NCBI GenBank assembly: GCA_021029095.1
Contig: JAJOHG010000044.1
Location: 124,001 to 188,000, forward strand
Length of the DNA stretch: 64,000 nt
Direction of reading: 5' to 3'
Source of the DNA: Phellopilus nigrolimitatus
Lineage: Eukaryota > Basidiomycota > Agaricomycetes > Hymenochaetales > Hymenochaetaceae
Under the pieces are notes generated by a model. It worked only from the letters and a program-made list of their open reading frames with translations, did not search any database and was not told where the DNA came from. Positions 56,015 through 64,000 of this stretch are shown here, one piece after another. Positions within the stretch are counted from its first letter, which is position 1. The number at the start of each line of letters is the position of its first letter. Position numbers and translations under genes: made by a program.

Positions 56015-57128
56015 ATGTCGCTGGCCCGTACATCGCTGCTCAACACCGCCCGCACCGTCCGCGCACCGTCGGCGGCGGCGCGCACGTTCGCTTCCTCCGC
56101 CGCCCGCGCGCAGGCGGAGGCCGTCCAGAAACCCGTCTTGAGTAAGGAGTTCAAGATATACCGCTGGGTGTGTCGCCGTTTCTGCTGCTCAACATATCGA
56201 GGTCGCTGATGGCTGTCATCAACATATAGAATCCCGATGAGCCGTCGAAGAAGCCGACGCTGCAATCGTACACCATTGACCTTAACCAGTGTGGACCGAT
56301 GGTGCGTCCCGCCCATCCGCCTTAATCCCGTTTTTGCTGCGTTATTCACCCCGCCTTGTCCTTGCTCCTGCAGGTGCTCGACGCACTCAACAAAATCAAG
56401 AACGAAATAGACCCAACATTAACATACCGCCGCTCGTGCCGAGAAGGGATCTGCGGTTCATGCGCCATGAACATCAACGGCCAGAACACGCTCGCCTGTC
56501 TCTGCCGCATCGAGAAGAACACGAAGGACACGAAGATCTACCCTCTCCCCCATAGTACGCCACCCCTTCTCTGGCCTCTCTGCCTATCTCTTTCCGCATG
56601 CTCTTGCTCACCGTCTACATATTAGTGTACGTCGTCAAGGACCTCGTGCCCGACCTCACCCAGTTCTACAAGCAATACAAGTCTATCGAGCCTTGGCTGA
56701 AGAACGACAACCCGCCTGAGAAGGGCGAGTTCTTGCAGAGCCCGGAGGACCGCAAGAAGCTCGACGGCATGTACGAGTGCATTCTGTGTGCGTGCTGCTC
56801 GACAAGTTGCCCGAGCTACTGGTGGAACCAAGACGAGTATCTCGGCCCCGCGACGCTCATGCAAGCATACAGGTGGATGGCGGATTCCAGAGTGCGTCCA
56901 CCCCTTCTCTATCATTATTTATGCTTTTTTTGCTGTTTTATGAATTCATGCTGAGGCGAACGGCGCGAATGACAGGACTCGTACAAGCAGCAGCGGGGCG
57001 AGAAGCTGCAGAATGACATGAGCATGTACCGCTGCCACACCATCTTCAACTGCGCCCGGACGTGTCCGAAGGGGCTTAACCCCGCGCGGGCCATCGCACA
57101 GATTAAGCTCGACCTCGCCACCGAATGA
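56015..57128 (+). CDS. SDHB: Succinate dehydrogenase iron-sulfur subunit, mitochondrial
   Basis: Five exons (56015-56167, 56230-56301, 56374-56554, 56626-56891, 56976-57128) give 274 residues. The first 35 or so residues are rich in Arg, Ala and Ser without acids, a mitochondrial presequence. The 2Fe-2S ligands are Cys 97, 102, 105 and 117 ([14 protein letters not shown]...LAC). The 4Fe-4S ligands are Cys 187, 190, 193 and 197 ([17 protein letters not shown]). The [17 protein letters not shown] motif (residues 244-260) supplies the 3Fe-4S ligands and the conserved His 245 at the quinone site. The subunit carries electrons from the FAD subunit to ubiquinone in complex II. His 245 is the residue altered in carboximide-resistant fungi. 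Here the wild-type residue is present. Confidence 0.97.
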
Positions 57129-57639
57129 TCTTCGTCAACCACTACCACAGCCCATCCGATGCACGGCACCACAATCGACATATTCTCCTTAATTTCCTCG
57201 AGTGCTCTTCTAGAGGCTTGCCAGATTCTTGGTGGGATGGTGAATGCGCAGGAAGGGCAGAGAGGGTTCCTTGGCGAGGAGACGGCTGTGAGGACTATAA
57301 ACCTGAAATTTCCGAATGTCGACCACGAGCCGTTCTTTAATTTTTTCCTCCTCTGGGTGACTGTTGCGACCCCAACAGTATTTTGTAGACTAATGCAAAC
57401 GAATTCAGTCCGCAAGACGCATGTGCATGTACTGCATTGAGTTGTGTGATGATCGCAAGGACGGGCTGGCTTTGCTCATGAGTCTTGATGCGAGACGTCC
57501 GTTCCCGGTGCACTGAGCCTTTTTATTTTTCACAGGGTTGAGGACAAGACACGAGTCCCTTCAATTAGCCATGGTAGAACTCATTACTTGCTAGTACGTA
57601 TGTGTTCTTTCCTTCCCCTTCTTTCGCACTCTTGAAACT
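57129..57639. other. 3' region of SDHB and spacer
   Basis: A 93-codon frame (57159-57440) overlaps the likely 3' untranslated region and does not resemble a known protein. Not called as a gene. Confidence 0.4.
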
Positions 57640-58440
57640 AACGGGTCTTTAAAGGCACTTAATCACTTCACGTTCTGACATATCGACGACCTCGGACAAG
57701 TACTCGTACCTCCAGGGCTACCGAGATATGCAACCGCAGGCCATAATTTCGAGGTGAACGGCACTTTGGGCACCTCGGCGCGGGGTTTTTCAATCCTGAT
57801 ATGATAAATTTTAAGGTCAACTAGAATCAAATAATCAAAGGTATAAAATGCCTTGCGCAAATTAACATGCTCTTGGGATGTACGACGTCTGCTCTACGTC
57901 CACGTCCATGTCCACAGCCCCAACTTTTAGCCGGTATTTATCACAGATGCAGCGCACCGCATCACCCTTCCGCGCTGACCACACCGGCTCGCTCCAGCGG
58001 CCCGCAACACTCGTGCAGCTGTGGGCGCCCGTTTTCTGAAGACGATTCTTCTGCGCTTGCTGACATCCCAGAGGAATGTCTCGGCAAGCTCGTCCATAGT
58101 AATCGCGAAGAACTCGCGGAACTTTGTTCTCCTGGCTGTCTTACGCGCTCCGGCTCCCTGTGCTCTCATCGACAGCACAATATACATTCCTCCCTAGGCA
58201 ACATATAGATCGACGACCTGCTCCTTATTTTCTTCAGTGACTAGTCCATGCACGGGAGAATGATCGCTGCAGGAATCGAACCCGACGCGCGCACATGCAC
58301 CTCCTCAACGACAGCATTATGCCGCACCCAGAGGATCTGGCCGTCGGTATGCATACGTGCCGGAGGAGCTCGAAGGTCAGGTTCGTAGAGAGAAAATTCG
58401 TCGCGCTTGGTCTTGTGTCGACAAGGATGACTCAGGTACG
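57640..58440 (+). pseudogene. MetE/cobalamin-independent methionine synthase-like remnant
   Basis: Plus-strand pieces in several frames resemble the fungal MetE-like (UROD/MetE superfamily) proteins: NREELAELCSPGC followed by NI-stop-IDDLLLIFFSD-stop-SMHGRMIAAGIEPDA, then HLLNDSIMPHPEDLAVGMHT and CR. The expected functional pattern is a Tyr-Arg-Glu-Glu-Leu segment, a Gln-Ile-Asp-Asp metal/substrate segment and a Met-His-x-Cys-Arg segment. The TAG codons at about 58207 and 58242 stand where Gln and Glu are expected. Together with frame breaks, they mark it as dead. The N-terminal part (57640-57860) is only weakly similar. Confidence 0.45.
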
Positions 58441-58847
58441 CATGCACTTTTTGAATTTATCAACGAAAAATACCTTACTTCAGCGCAAATCATTAGAGGG
58501 TAGGGAAGGAGCTGCGTTTCGTTGGCCCGTGTGAGGTGCCATTATAAATTACGGTAATGATACGCATATGGTATATCCGAATGTGCCAAGTATACGATGT
58601 ATGCTGTATACTGTAATTTATCTTCCGATAAATCCGCTACTGTCCTCGTGTCTTCCGCTAGACTACAGGCTGATATAAAGCAATGAGTTCGTCTAAATCT
58701 TGGAAGTTAGAGCGGAGCTCAAAGCTGGAATCAGCAACGCGTCGTACGCGTCTGAAGTCACGTTTCCTTCTCGACGCCGCAACTTTGCGGTCAAGGACCT
58801 GCTTTCAATCTTGAATTCTGAAGCTTCTCCCAATTGAAAGACTAGAA
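58441..58847. other. No gene recognised
   Basis: AT-rich in the first half. Nothing coding was seen. Confidence 0.4.
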
Positions 58848-59948
58848 ATGCCTCTGAGTACGGAGAGCGCCTCCTCAATCATTCGCGCATACACCGGGGA
58901 ATTTGACAGTCTAACCTCCCTGCATCGGTGGACGCATCCGTAAGCCACGGTATCGGACCTCGCGACGCGCTCACCGCATATATGCGCGCCTCCGCACAGA
59001 TATCCAACCGAGATCTACTCCGCGACGTACGAAGACACCAAAAAGTCGTCGCACGCGCTCATCATCGAGACCGGCGCGCGCAAGGCCCTCGACGCAGAAA
59101 CGGACCTCCTCGCAACCGTTGGGTCGAGCACGCCGATCCCCGCCCCGCGCCTCCTGAAGCTCGACCACAGCGCATCGCCCGTCCCCTCCTCATACGCCCT
59201 CCTCTCGCACCCGCTGGGCACGCCCCTCGCGCGCGCCCCGCCCGGCGACGCGCGCAGCCGCGCCCGCACGGACCTGCGCCTCGGCGCGCACCTGCGCGCG
59301 CTGCACGCCGTGCAGAACGACTGGTTCGGGCTGCCCGGCGCACCAGGAGATTGGGGCGAGTGCTACAGCTGGCAGGAAGGATTTGCGGCACTCCTCGAGG
59401 CGGCGCTCGCGGACGCGGCGCGCGCGGCGGTCGGCGGCGTGCCCGCCGAGGCGCTGCGCCGCGCGCTCGGGCGCGCGATCGGGTCGTTCCTGTTCGACGA
59501 CGTCGAGGTGCCGTGCCTCGTGTGGGGCGGTGCGCTCGAGTGGGACGCGGGGGTGTTCGTGTCCGTCCGCGGCGGAGGCGGGGCAGAGGGTGCAGAGGGG
59601 GCGGAGGGGAGCAGCCCGGGGGAAGAGGACGGGGAGATCACGGGCCTGGCCGGCTGGGGCGGCGCGCTGTGGGGCGATCCGCTGATGGAGGGCGCGTTCC
59701 GCGCGCCGAGCGCGGCGCTCCTCGAGGGCTACGGCGGGAGCCCGATCGTGTTCGCGCGGCAGCACACGAAGCGGCTGTGGTACACGGCGTACGCCGCCCT
59801 GCGGACGCTCGTCGCGATCGCCGAGGAGGCGGCAGCGGGTGCGGGGGGCGCGCACGCGCTGCCGCCGACACGCGAATGGGACGCGGAGAAGACGAGGGCG
59901 CTGCTGGACAAGACTGTGGAGCTGCTCAAGGACGCGCCGTGCTACTAA
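58848..59948 (+). pseudogene. APH-like phosphotransferase gene, probably broken near its start
   Basis: From ATG 58848 the frame reads MPLSTESASSIIRAYTGEFD and meets TAA at 58941. The same frame continues beyond it with CAPPHRYPTEIYSATYEDTK and KSSHALIIETGARKALDAE, then LLSHPLGTPLA, HLRALHAVQNDWFGLPG, a middle part ending IGSFLFDDVEVPCLVWGG, and LLDKTVELLKDAPCY before the stop at 59948. The layout resembles fungal aminoglycoside-phosphotransferase/choline-kinase-like proteins, though no clear catalytic HxDxxxxN motif is seen. Compared with the decayed copy at 48390-48960, about 55 bases around 58910-58965 look inserted. If a non-standard intron removed them, the gene could still work. The main frame is otherwise open for over 300 codons. 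Confidence 0.55.
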
Positions 59949-60129
59949 AGCGTATCTTGTGTTCGGATCGCGTAGCACGCATGTAAACACTGGCTTTTCT
60001 TTTCATTTACAGAATACAAAATACTTTGGCTTGCTTGCTTCCGGTGTAGTTCTAGGGGTACATATATAGACAGCTGCACGCGACGCGAGATGTGTTTTAT
60101 CTGACTCCAGTCAAATTCCATATCGATGT

Positions 60130-61658
60130 CTACTCCTCTGCGCTCGGCGTACGCGACCCGGTCGGTATGACCTGCTCTGTGCGCCCGTCTTGCCATTTGA
60201 TTGTCACGCTTCCGTCCTGCCGAGAAGAAAGAGGTTGGAAGGTGTCAGGGAGGGAGCAAGAAAAAGAGAAAAAGAAAGAAAGGCAGGGCCCACCGCGTTG
60301 CCGAAGTACGCCGCCTGCGCCATCTTGCAGAACAGGCCGACCTCGACGACGCCCGTGAGCATCTTGATCTGGGTCAGCAGCTGCCGGCGCGTGTAAATAA
60401 AATAAAAAAAGCGTTTGAGAGTCAGTGCCAAGTTGGAAAGACAACGCGATGCGCGAGGGGGCTGCATCCGTCCGAGCGAAAAAGCACTCACGAGGTGCGG
60501 CTCGCTCAGCGTCTCGGCGTCGAACGGCGCGTCGATGACGAAGTTGCCGTTGTCGGTCACGACGGGGCCCGCCTTGCCGCCCTTCGCCATGCGCAGCGAC
60601 GCCTCCGCGCAGCCGAGCCGGTGCACGTTCTGCAGCAGCTTCGCGTACGCGAACGGCGCGACCTCGATCGGCACGCCTGCTTTGTACTGCGCATACAGGG
60701 AGGTGTGCAAGCAGATGCGTTAGACGGAGTAGATACAAGGGAAGGGAAGTGGCGGACGCACGGTCGTCCCGAGGGTGTGCGAGTTCTTGCGGTAGTCGGC
60801 GACGACGACCCATCTGCGGGGGGGGGGGGCCGCGCGGGATCAGACGGCGGAGAGCGGGCGAGCGGGAGATGCGCGGACGTACGTCTCGGCGGCCTCGGCG
60901 AGCACCTTCTCGCGCAGGTGGCACGCGCCGCCGCCCTTTATGCAGTTCAGCTCGTGGTCGACTCTGCGGCGCGGGCGGAAAATGGTGCGTTGAGCGTGGG
61001 GGTATTTGGAGGGGGTGCGGGGCGCAACACTCACTCGTCCGCGCCGTCGATCGTGACGTCGATGCTTGGGTACTGGTCGACGTCGCCGAGGCGCAGGTTC
61101 GCCTTGACGATGAGCTCCTTTGATTGGAAGCCCGTGGGGAGGAAGACGCGGTCGTGGTTGAGCGTCGCGCCCTGTGCGATTATGCGCTCCACCACGTAGG
61201 GAACCGTCGAGCCTGGAGGGCAGAACAATTCGACAGCGTGTCTCAAATGCCAGCGGAAACAGCTCAGGGAGGAGGAGGACGCGCACCAGAACCGATGCCA
61301 ATGACCTGCGAGTCGGGATAGAGCGTGTTCATTTATTTGTTTTTTTTTATTTCGGGGGCTACATGCGGGTTCGTTACATACTTTGTGCTCCTCCCGGATG
61401 TGATGGTCGACGGCGGTCCACGCTGCCAGCCGCTTCGACGCCTCGATGACCGACAGCTTCGCGCCGTCATGCGCGATGACTGGCACAACAGAAGCGTTCA
61501 CAGAGTTTTCCTTACCCTCCAGACCATAACGGATGGCACTTACATGGATCGACCGCTGTCAGCGCCTGGTGTGCGGCGGGGACGGCGGGAGACAAGCCCG
61601 CGTTGATTGAAGGTCGGCGGCTGGACGCGCCGAGCGGTGTCAACGGCGGAGCAGCCAT
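60130..61658 (-). CDS. RKI1: Ribose-5-phosphate isomerase (RpiA type)
   Basis: Nine minus-strand exons (61658-61544, 61479-61382, 61305-61287, 61212-61035, 60963-60883, 60813-60762, 60686-60492, 60380-60294, 60216-60130) give 303 residues. Motifs: VIGIGSGSTVPYVVERI (phosphate-binding loop), FLPTGFQSKELI, IDVTIDGADEVDHELNCIKG (catalytic DGADE), GGGACHLREKVLAEAAE, VVVADYRKNSHTLG, GVPIEVAPFAYAKLL and DNGNFVIDAPF. It interconverts ribulose 5-phosphate and ribose 5-phosphate in the non-oxidative pentose phosphate pathway, in the cytosol. The N-terminal 45 residues are an extension lacking clear targeting features. One exon is only 19 nt. A run of ten or more G (about 60819-60829) lies in an intron next to an acceptor. 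Confidence 0.95.
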
Positions 61659-61800
61659 GTAGGTATTCGGGCGGTGGGAAAGAGCGGAATTATGTATGCA
61701 GAGTGTATCGATCGCGACGGCGAGAGCGGGTGATATAATAAAGAAAGTGGTTGGTCAGTACATATACAGGTGTACGCAGGCAGAAGGGGGAACTGAGGGC

Positions 61801-62111
61801 TTAGCGGGCCGGAGCAGACGGGTCGACGACGACGACGGGCAGCGGCAGGCAGTGTGGAGTGAGGCATATAATGCGCCGCTGTTGTGCGCGGATCACCGCA
61901 ACTCCATCGTTCGTCCGTCTGCGCCGTGCTGGCCGCCGAGTTCCGCCCCAGCTGAGCCGGCCCGGACGCCGCGAGGGGAGGCCACGCACAGTTTGTCGAG
62001 GTCGAGCAGCGCCGGCGACGGCATTTTCGAGAGATTTCGCGGCGCTAGGAGTCTGGGGGCGGTGGACGGGAGGTGCAGGCAGGTGCGGACTATGGCTGGG
62101 TACATGAACAT
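61801..62111 (-). CDS. Possible small protein of 79 residues
   Basis: A minus-strand ATG at 62111 opens MFMYPAIVRTCLHLPSTAPR, continuing LLAPRNLSKMPSPALLDLDK. A GT-AG intron (61989-61919) then leads to RTNDGVAVIRAQQRRIICL and a stop at 61801. The N-terminus is basic and hydroxylated, like a mitochondrial presequence. The splice sites are good and the join is in frame, but I recognise no family. It lies in the gap between the divergent RPI (-) and TFB5 (+) genes, so it could also be chance. Confidence 0.35.
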
Positions 62112-62255
62112 GCTGGGCCTGTAGCGTGAGCGTGGGCCGCCCGGTGCGCCCGGTGCCAAATCCAGCCGAGCCGTCCACGCTCTTGCCCTCAACACCCACG
62201 GCCGCAGCCACAACCGCAACGCCTCTCTTTGTCACCGCCATCGCCAGCAGCGGCG

Positions 62256-62644
62256 ATGAAGGCCATTAAAGGTCCGTCATCGCCGTACATCGCCGAATAG
62301 GCTGCTGATGATGACCTATTCGCCGACAGGCGTGCTGCTCACATGGTGCGTCGGCGCGTCATGTCCATCACACACAATGTCGTTCTCATGCACCCGCATT
62401 GTCTGTCAATCTATTCCACAGCGACTCCGCGGTTAAGCAGATCCTGCTCACGATGAACGAGAAGTCGAGCTTCATCATCGAGGACCTCGACGACTGCCAC
62501 GTCGTTATCAAGGCCGACGAGGAGTACCGCGTCCGCAAGCAACTCGAGAACGAGGTGCGTCGGCCTTTTCTCTTTTTGATTTCGTACGCCTTGTTAATGC
62601 AGGCGCAGCTGGAGAAGAATACGTATAGTCTCGATCAGTCGTGA
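62256..62644 (+). CDS. TFB5: TFIIH subunit TFB5 (TTDA/GTF2H5 homologue)
   Basis: Four exons (62256-62271, 62330-62345, 62422-62554, 62603-62644) give 68 residues, the standard length for this tiny subunit. The protein starts MKAIKGVLLTCDSAVKQIL and continues NEKSSFIIEDLDDCHVVI and LEKNTYSLDQS at the end, matching TFB5/TTDA throughout. TFB5 binds p52 (TFB2) in TFIIH and stimulates the XPB ATPase in nucleotide excision repair and transcription. The first two coding exons are only 16 nt each, which explains why simple frame searches see just the third exon. Confidence 0.93.
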
Positions 62645-64000
62645 CGAGAGCTTGGAGGCGGTTCGACCTTCCTTCGCTGTCGATGGGTGATCGGGACTCG
62701 GAGCCCAAGGCCCTAGCAGTGTTTCTTACGCTCCAAGAGCTGCAGTGTTTTGTGAGTGTAGTTTGACATCCGATGACTTACTTTTGGAACGAAATAACAT
62801 TTGATTGCTAAAGTTGAACAAGCTTGCGCTTCATCCGTTCCATAGACCTTAACTTTCAGTATCCAGATATCCTATCGAGCTGCGACGCCCTGCTTCGGAA
62901 TTTACTTTGCGAGATGTATTGGCTGCAAGGACGAGAAACTGCTTCCGTCGAAACTCGAAAAAGAAAATCAGCAACAAAAATCGAGCCTCAGAAACCCAAG
63001 TCCGTTTCGTATCTGCCAGCGGTGTCTCATTGAATTTGATCGATCTTGAAATCGTCAATATTGGACAGCAGCTATCCGAGGCAAGGAAAGCAGCCAGCCG
63101 AAGACGTTGAAAGCTTCAAATGTGACGCTCTTTGACTTGAAGTCTGTATCTGAGTATCTGGCTGCCGTGCTCAGTGGCGAGTGCCATGTCCCGGTGAGAA
63201 CATCCTTCTTCCCCTTTTCTCCTTTCCCTTTTCCCCTCCCCACCAACGCACCGAACCCAATCATGATGAAAAACGCTGTATCACAACACCCTCCTGACGC
63301 GGGGTCGCACCAAAACGTGCTCCCTTTCCTATCCTCGGAAAGGAAGGGGAGGGCCGGAGGTGGCTCGACGCCCGCGCGTGATGCGGGCCCCCCGGGCGTA
63401 TGCGTCTCGGCGGGGCCTCCAATCTTCTCTCTGAATTGTTTTCTCGTTATGCTGTGTTTTTCTTTTTTTGGACACCGTCTCGCTTCGCTTGCGACCGTTT
63501 GTGCTTGGACTTCGTTTGGCTGACTTCCCTTTTTGCCTTTGTTTTTTTCCGGTCCTCTAGCTCGTATTGGGTGATTTGCATTGAAAACCGCTGCGAACTG
63601 GTCTGGCTTTGGTACAGCGCCCGCCTCTGCGAAGCGACACTGATTAAGTCAGTGTGATGTGTGCCTTCTCGTGCAAGTCAGAACTTCCATGCATCGGACG
63701 AGACTGGGGATTAGCTTCCAGTCCGGGACAGCTACTTCACCTTTTTAAGAGGCGTACATACAGCAGCATATGCATCTGGTCGCGCAGCTAAAATTAACAT
63801 TGCCTCTGGTCTCTTCCTCCTCGTGTAATCTCGCCACCACCCACTGTTTAACACCACCACCCACTGTTTAACACCAAGCCGAAATCTGTGTTTTTCATCA
63901 TTCGCTGGTCCTTTGGTTTATTGACTTTGTCGTGCTCCAGGAGGCGCCTCTGTGTCGAAAACCTGGACTGCAAACCGCCAGCCAGCAATGAGCGACCCTG
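62645..64000. other. Intergenic, no gene recognised
   Basis: A 138-codon frame (63107-63523) shows no resemblance to known proteins and has opposite-strand competitors. The region 63180-63560 is rich in pyrimidine tracts. A short tandem repeat at 63834 is listed separately. A gene entering from beyond 64000 is possible. Confidence 0.45.
63834..63873 (+). repeat. Tandem repeat, 2 x 20 bp
   Basis: Two exact copies of CCACCACCCACTGTTTAACA in a row. Confidence 0.9.

Noticed and set aside
58262..58285. tRNA T-arm-like sequence AATCGAACCCGACGC
   Set aside because: No D arm, anticodon arm or acceptor stem can be folded around it on either strand.
58928..59986. 352-codon plus-strand frame in a different frame from the phosphotransferase
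   Set aside because: Very Arg/Gly-rich shadow. The conserved pieces shared with 48390-48960 lie in the other frame.

Overview
The window looks like nuclear DNA of a filamentous basidiomycete, probably an Agaricomycete. The recognisable genes are single-copy eukaryotic genes cut by many GT-AG introns of about 50-70 nt and spaced by 0.3-2 kb. The two tRNA genes carry short introns next to the anticodon. Protein types match mushroom-forming fungi: an F-box protein of the basidiomycete type, a secreted GH92 mannosidase, an old yellow enzyme and a bestrophin-like channel. There is no operon structure, ribosome binding site, rRNA or CRISPR array.

Layout. Positions 1-9.9 kb hold no gene I can support, only a 672-bp palindromic Tc1/mariner-like element at 7.26-7.93 kb. 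From 9.9 to 28.9 kb lie an acidic protein of unknown function (-), tRNA-Thr(CGU), a palindromic Tc1/mariner-like element invaded by two hAT-type MITEs, an F-box protein, a large leucine-rich-repeat protein of the PPP1R37 type, a GH92 alpha-mannosidase with 16 exons, and the AAA+ ATPase RVB1.

From 29.6 to 47.7 kb lies an 18-kb block bounded by two inverted arms of about 2.04 kb that appear identical. It is packed with fragments of other genes: the 5' part of a nucleoside transporter, a Pcl-type cyclin joined to an enoyl-CoA hydratase, the C-terminal half of a cytosolic Hsp70, and a coiled-coil fragment present once per arm. The Hsp70 fragment is itself interrupted by a hAT-like element that carries a piece of carbamoyl-phosphate synthase. 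Most fragments keep introns but have frameshifts or stops. The one long intact frame in the block is a 740-codon intronless gene, flanked by its own inverted pair of about 170 bp of the same terminal repeat. I read the block as a composite DNA transposon, or nested transposons, that captures genomic DNA.

From 48 kb to the end the sequence returns to ordinary genes: tRNA-Leu(CAG), a bestrophin-family channel, an old yellow enzyme (-), SDHB (mitochondrial complex II), ribose-5-phosphate isomerase (-), a possible small gene (-) and TFB5 of TFIIH. Decayed remnants lie between them: two related phosphotransferase-like (APH) copies, an old-yellow-enzyme scrap and a MetE-like pseudogene. The host genes are unrelated in pathway, as is usual in fungi. 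The main biological interest is the gene-capturing repeat block and the nested MITE insertions with clear 8-bp target duplications.
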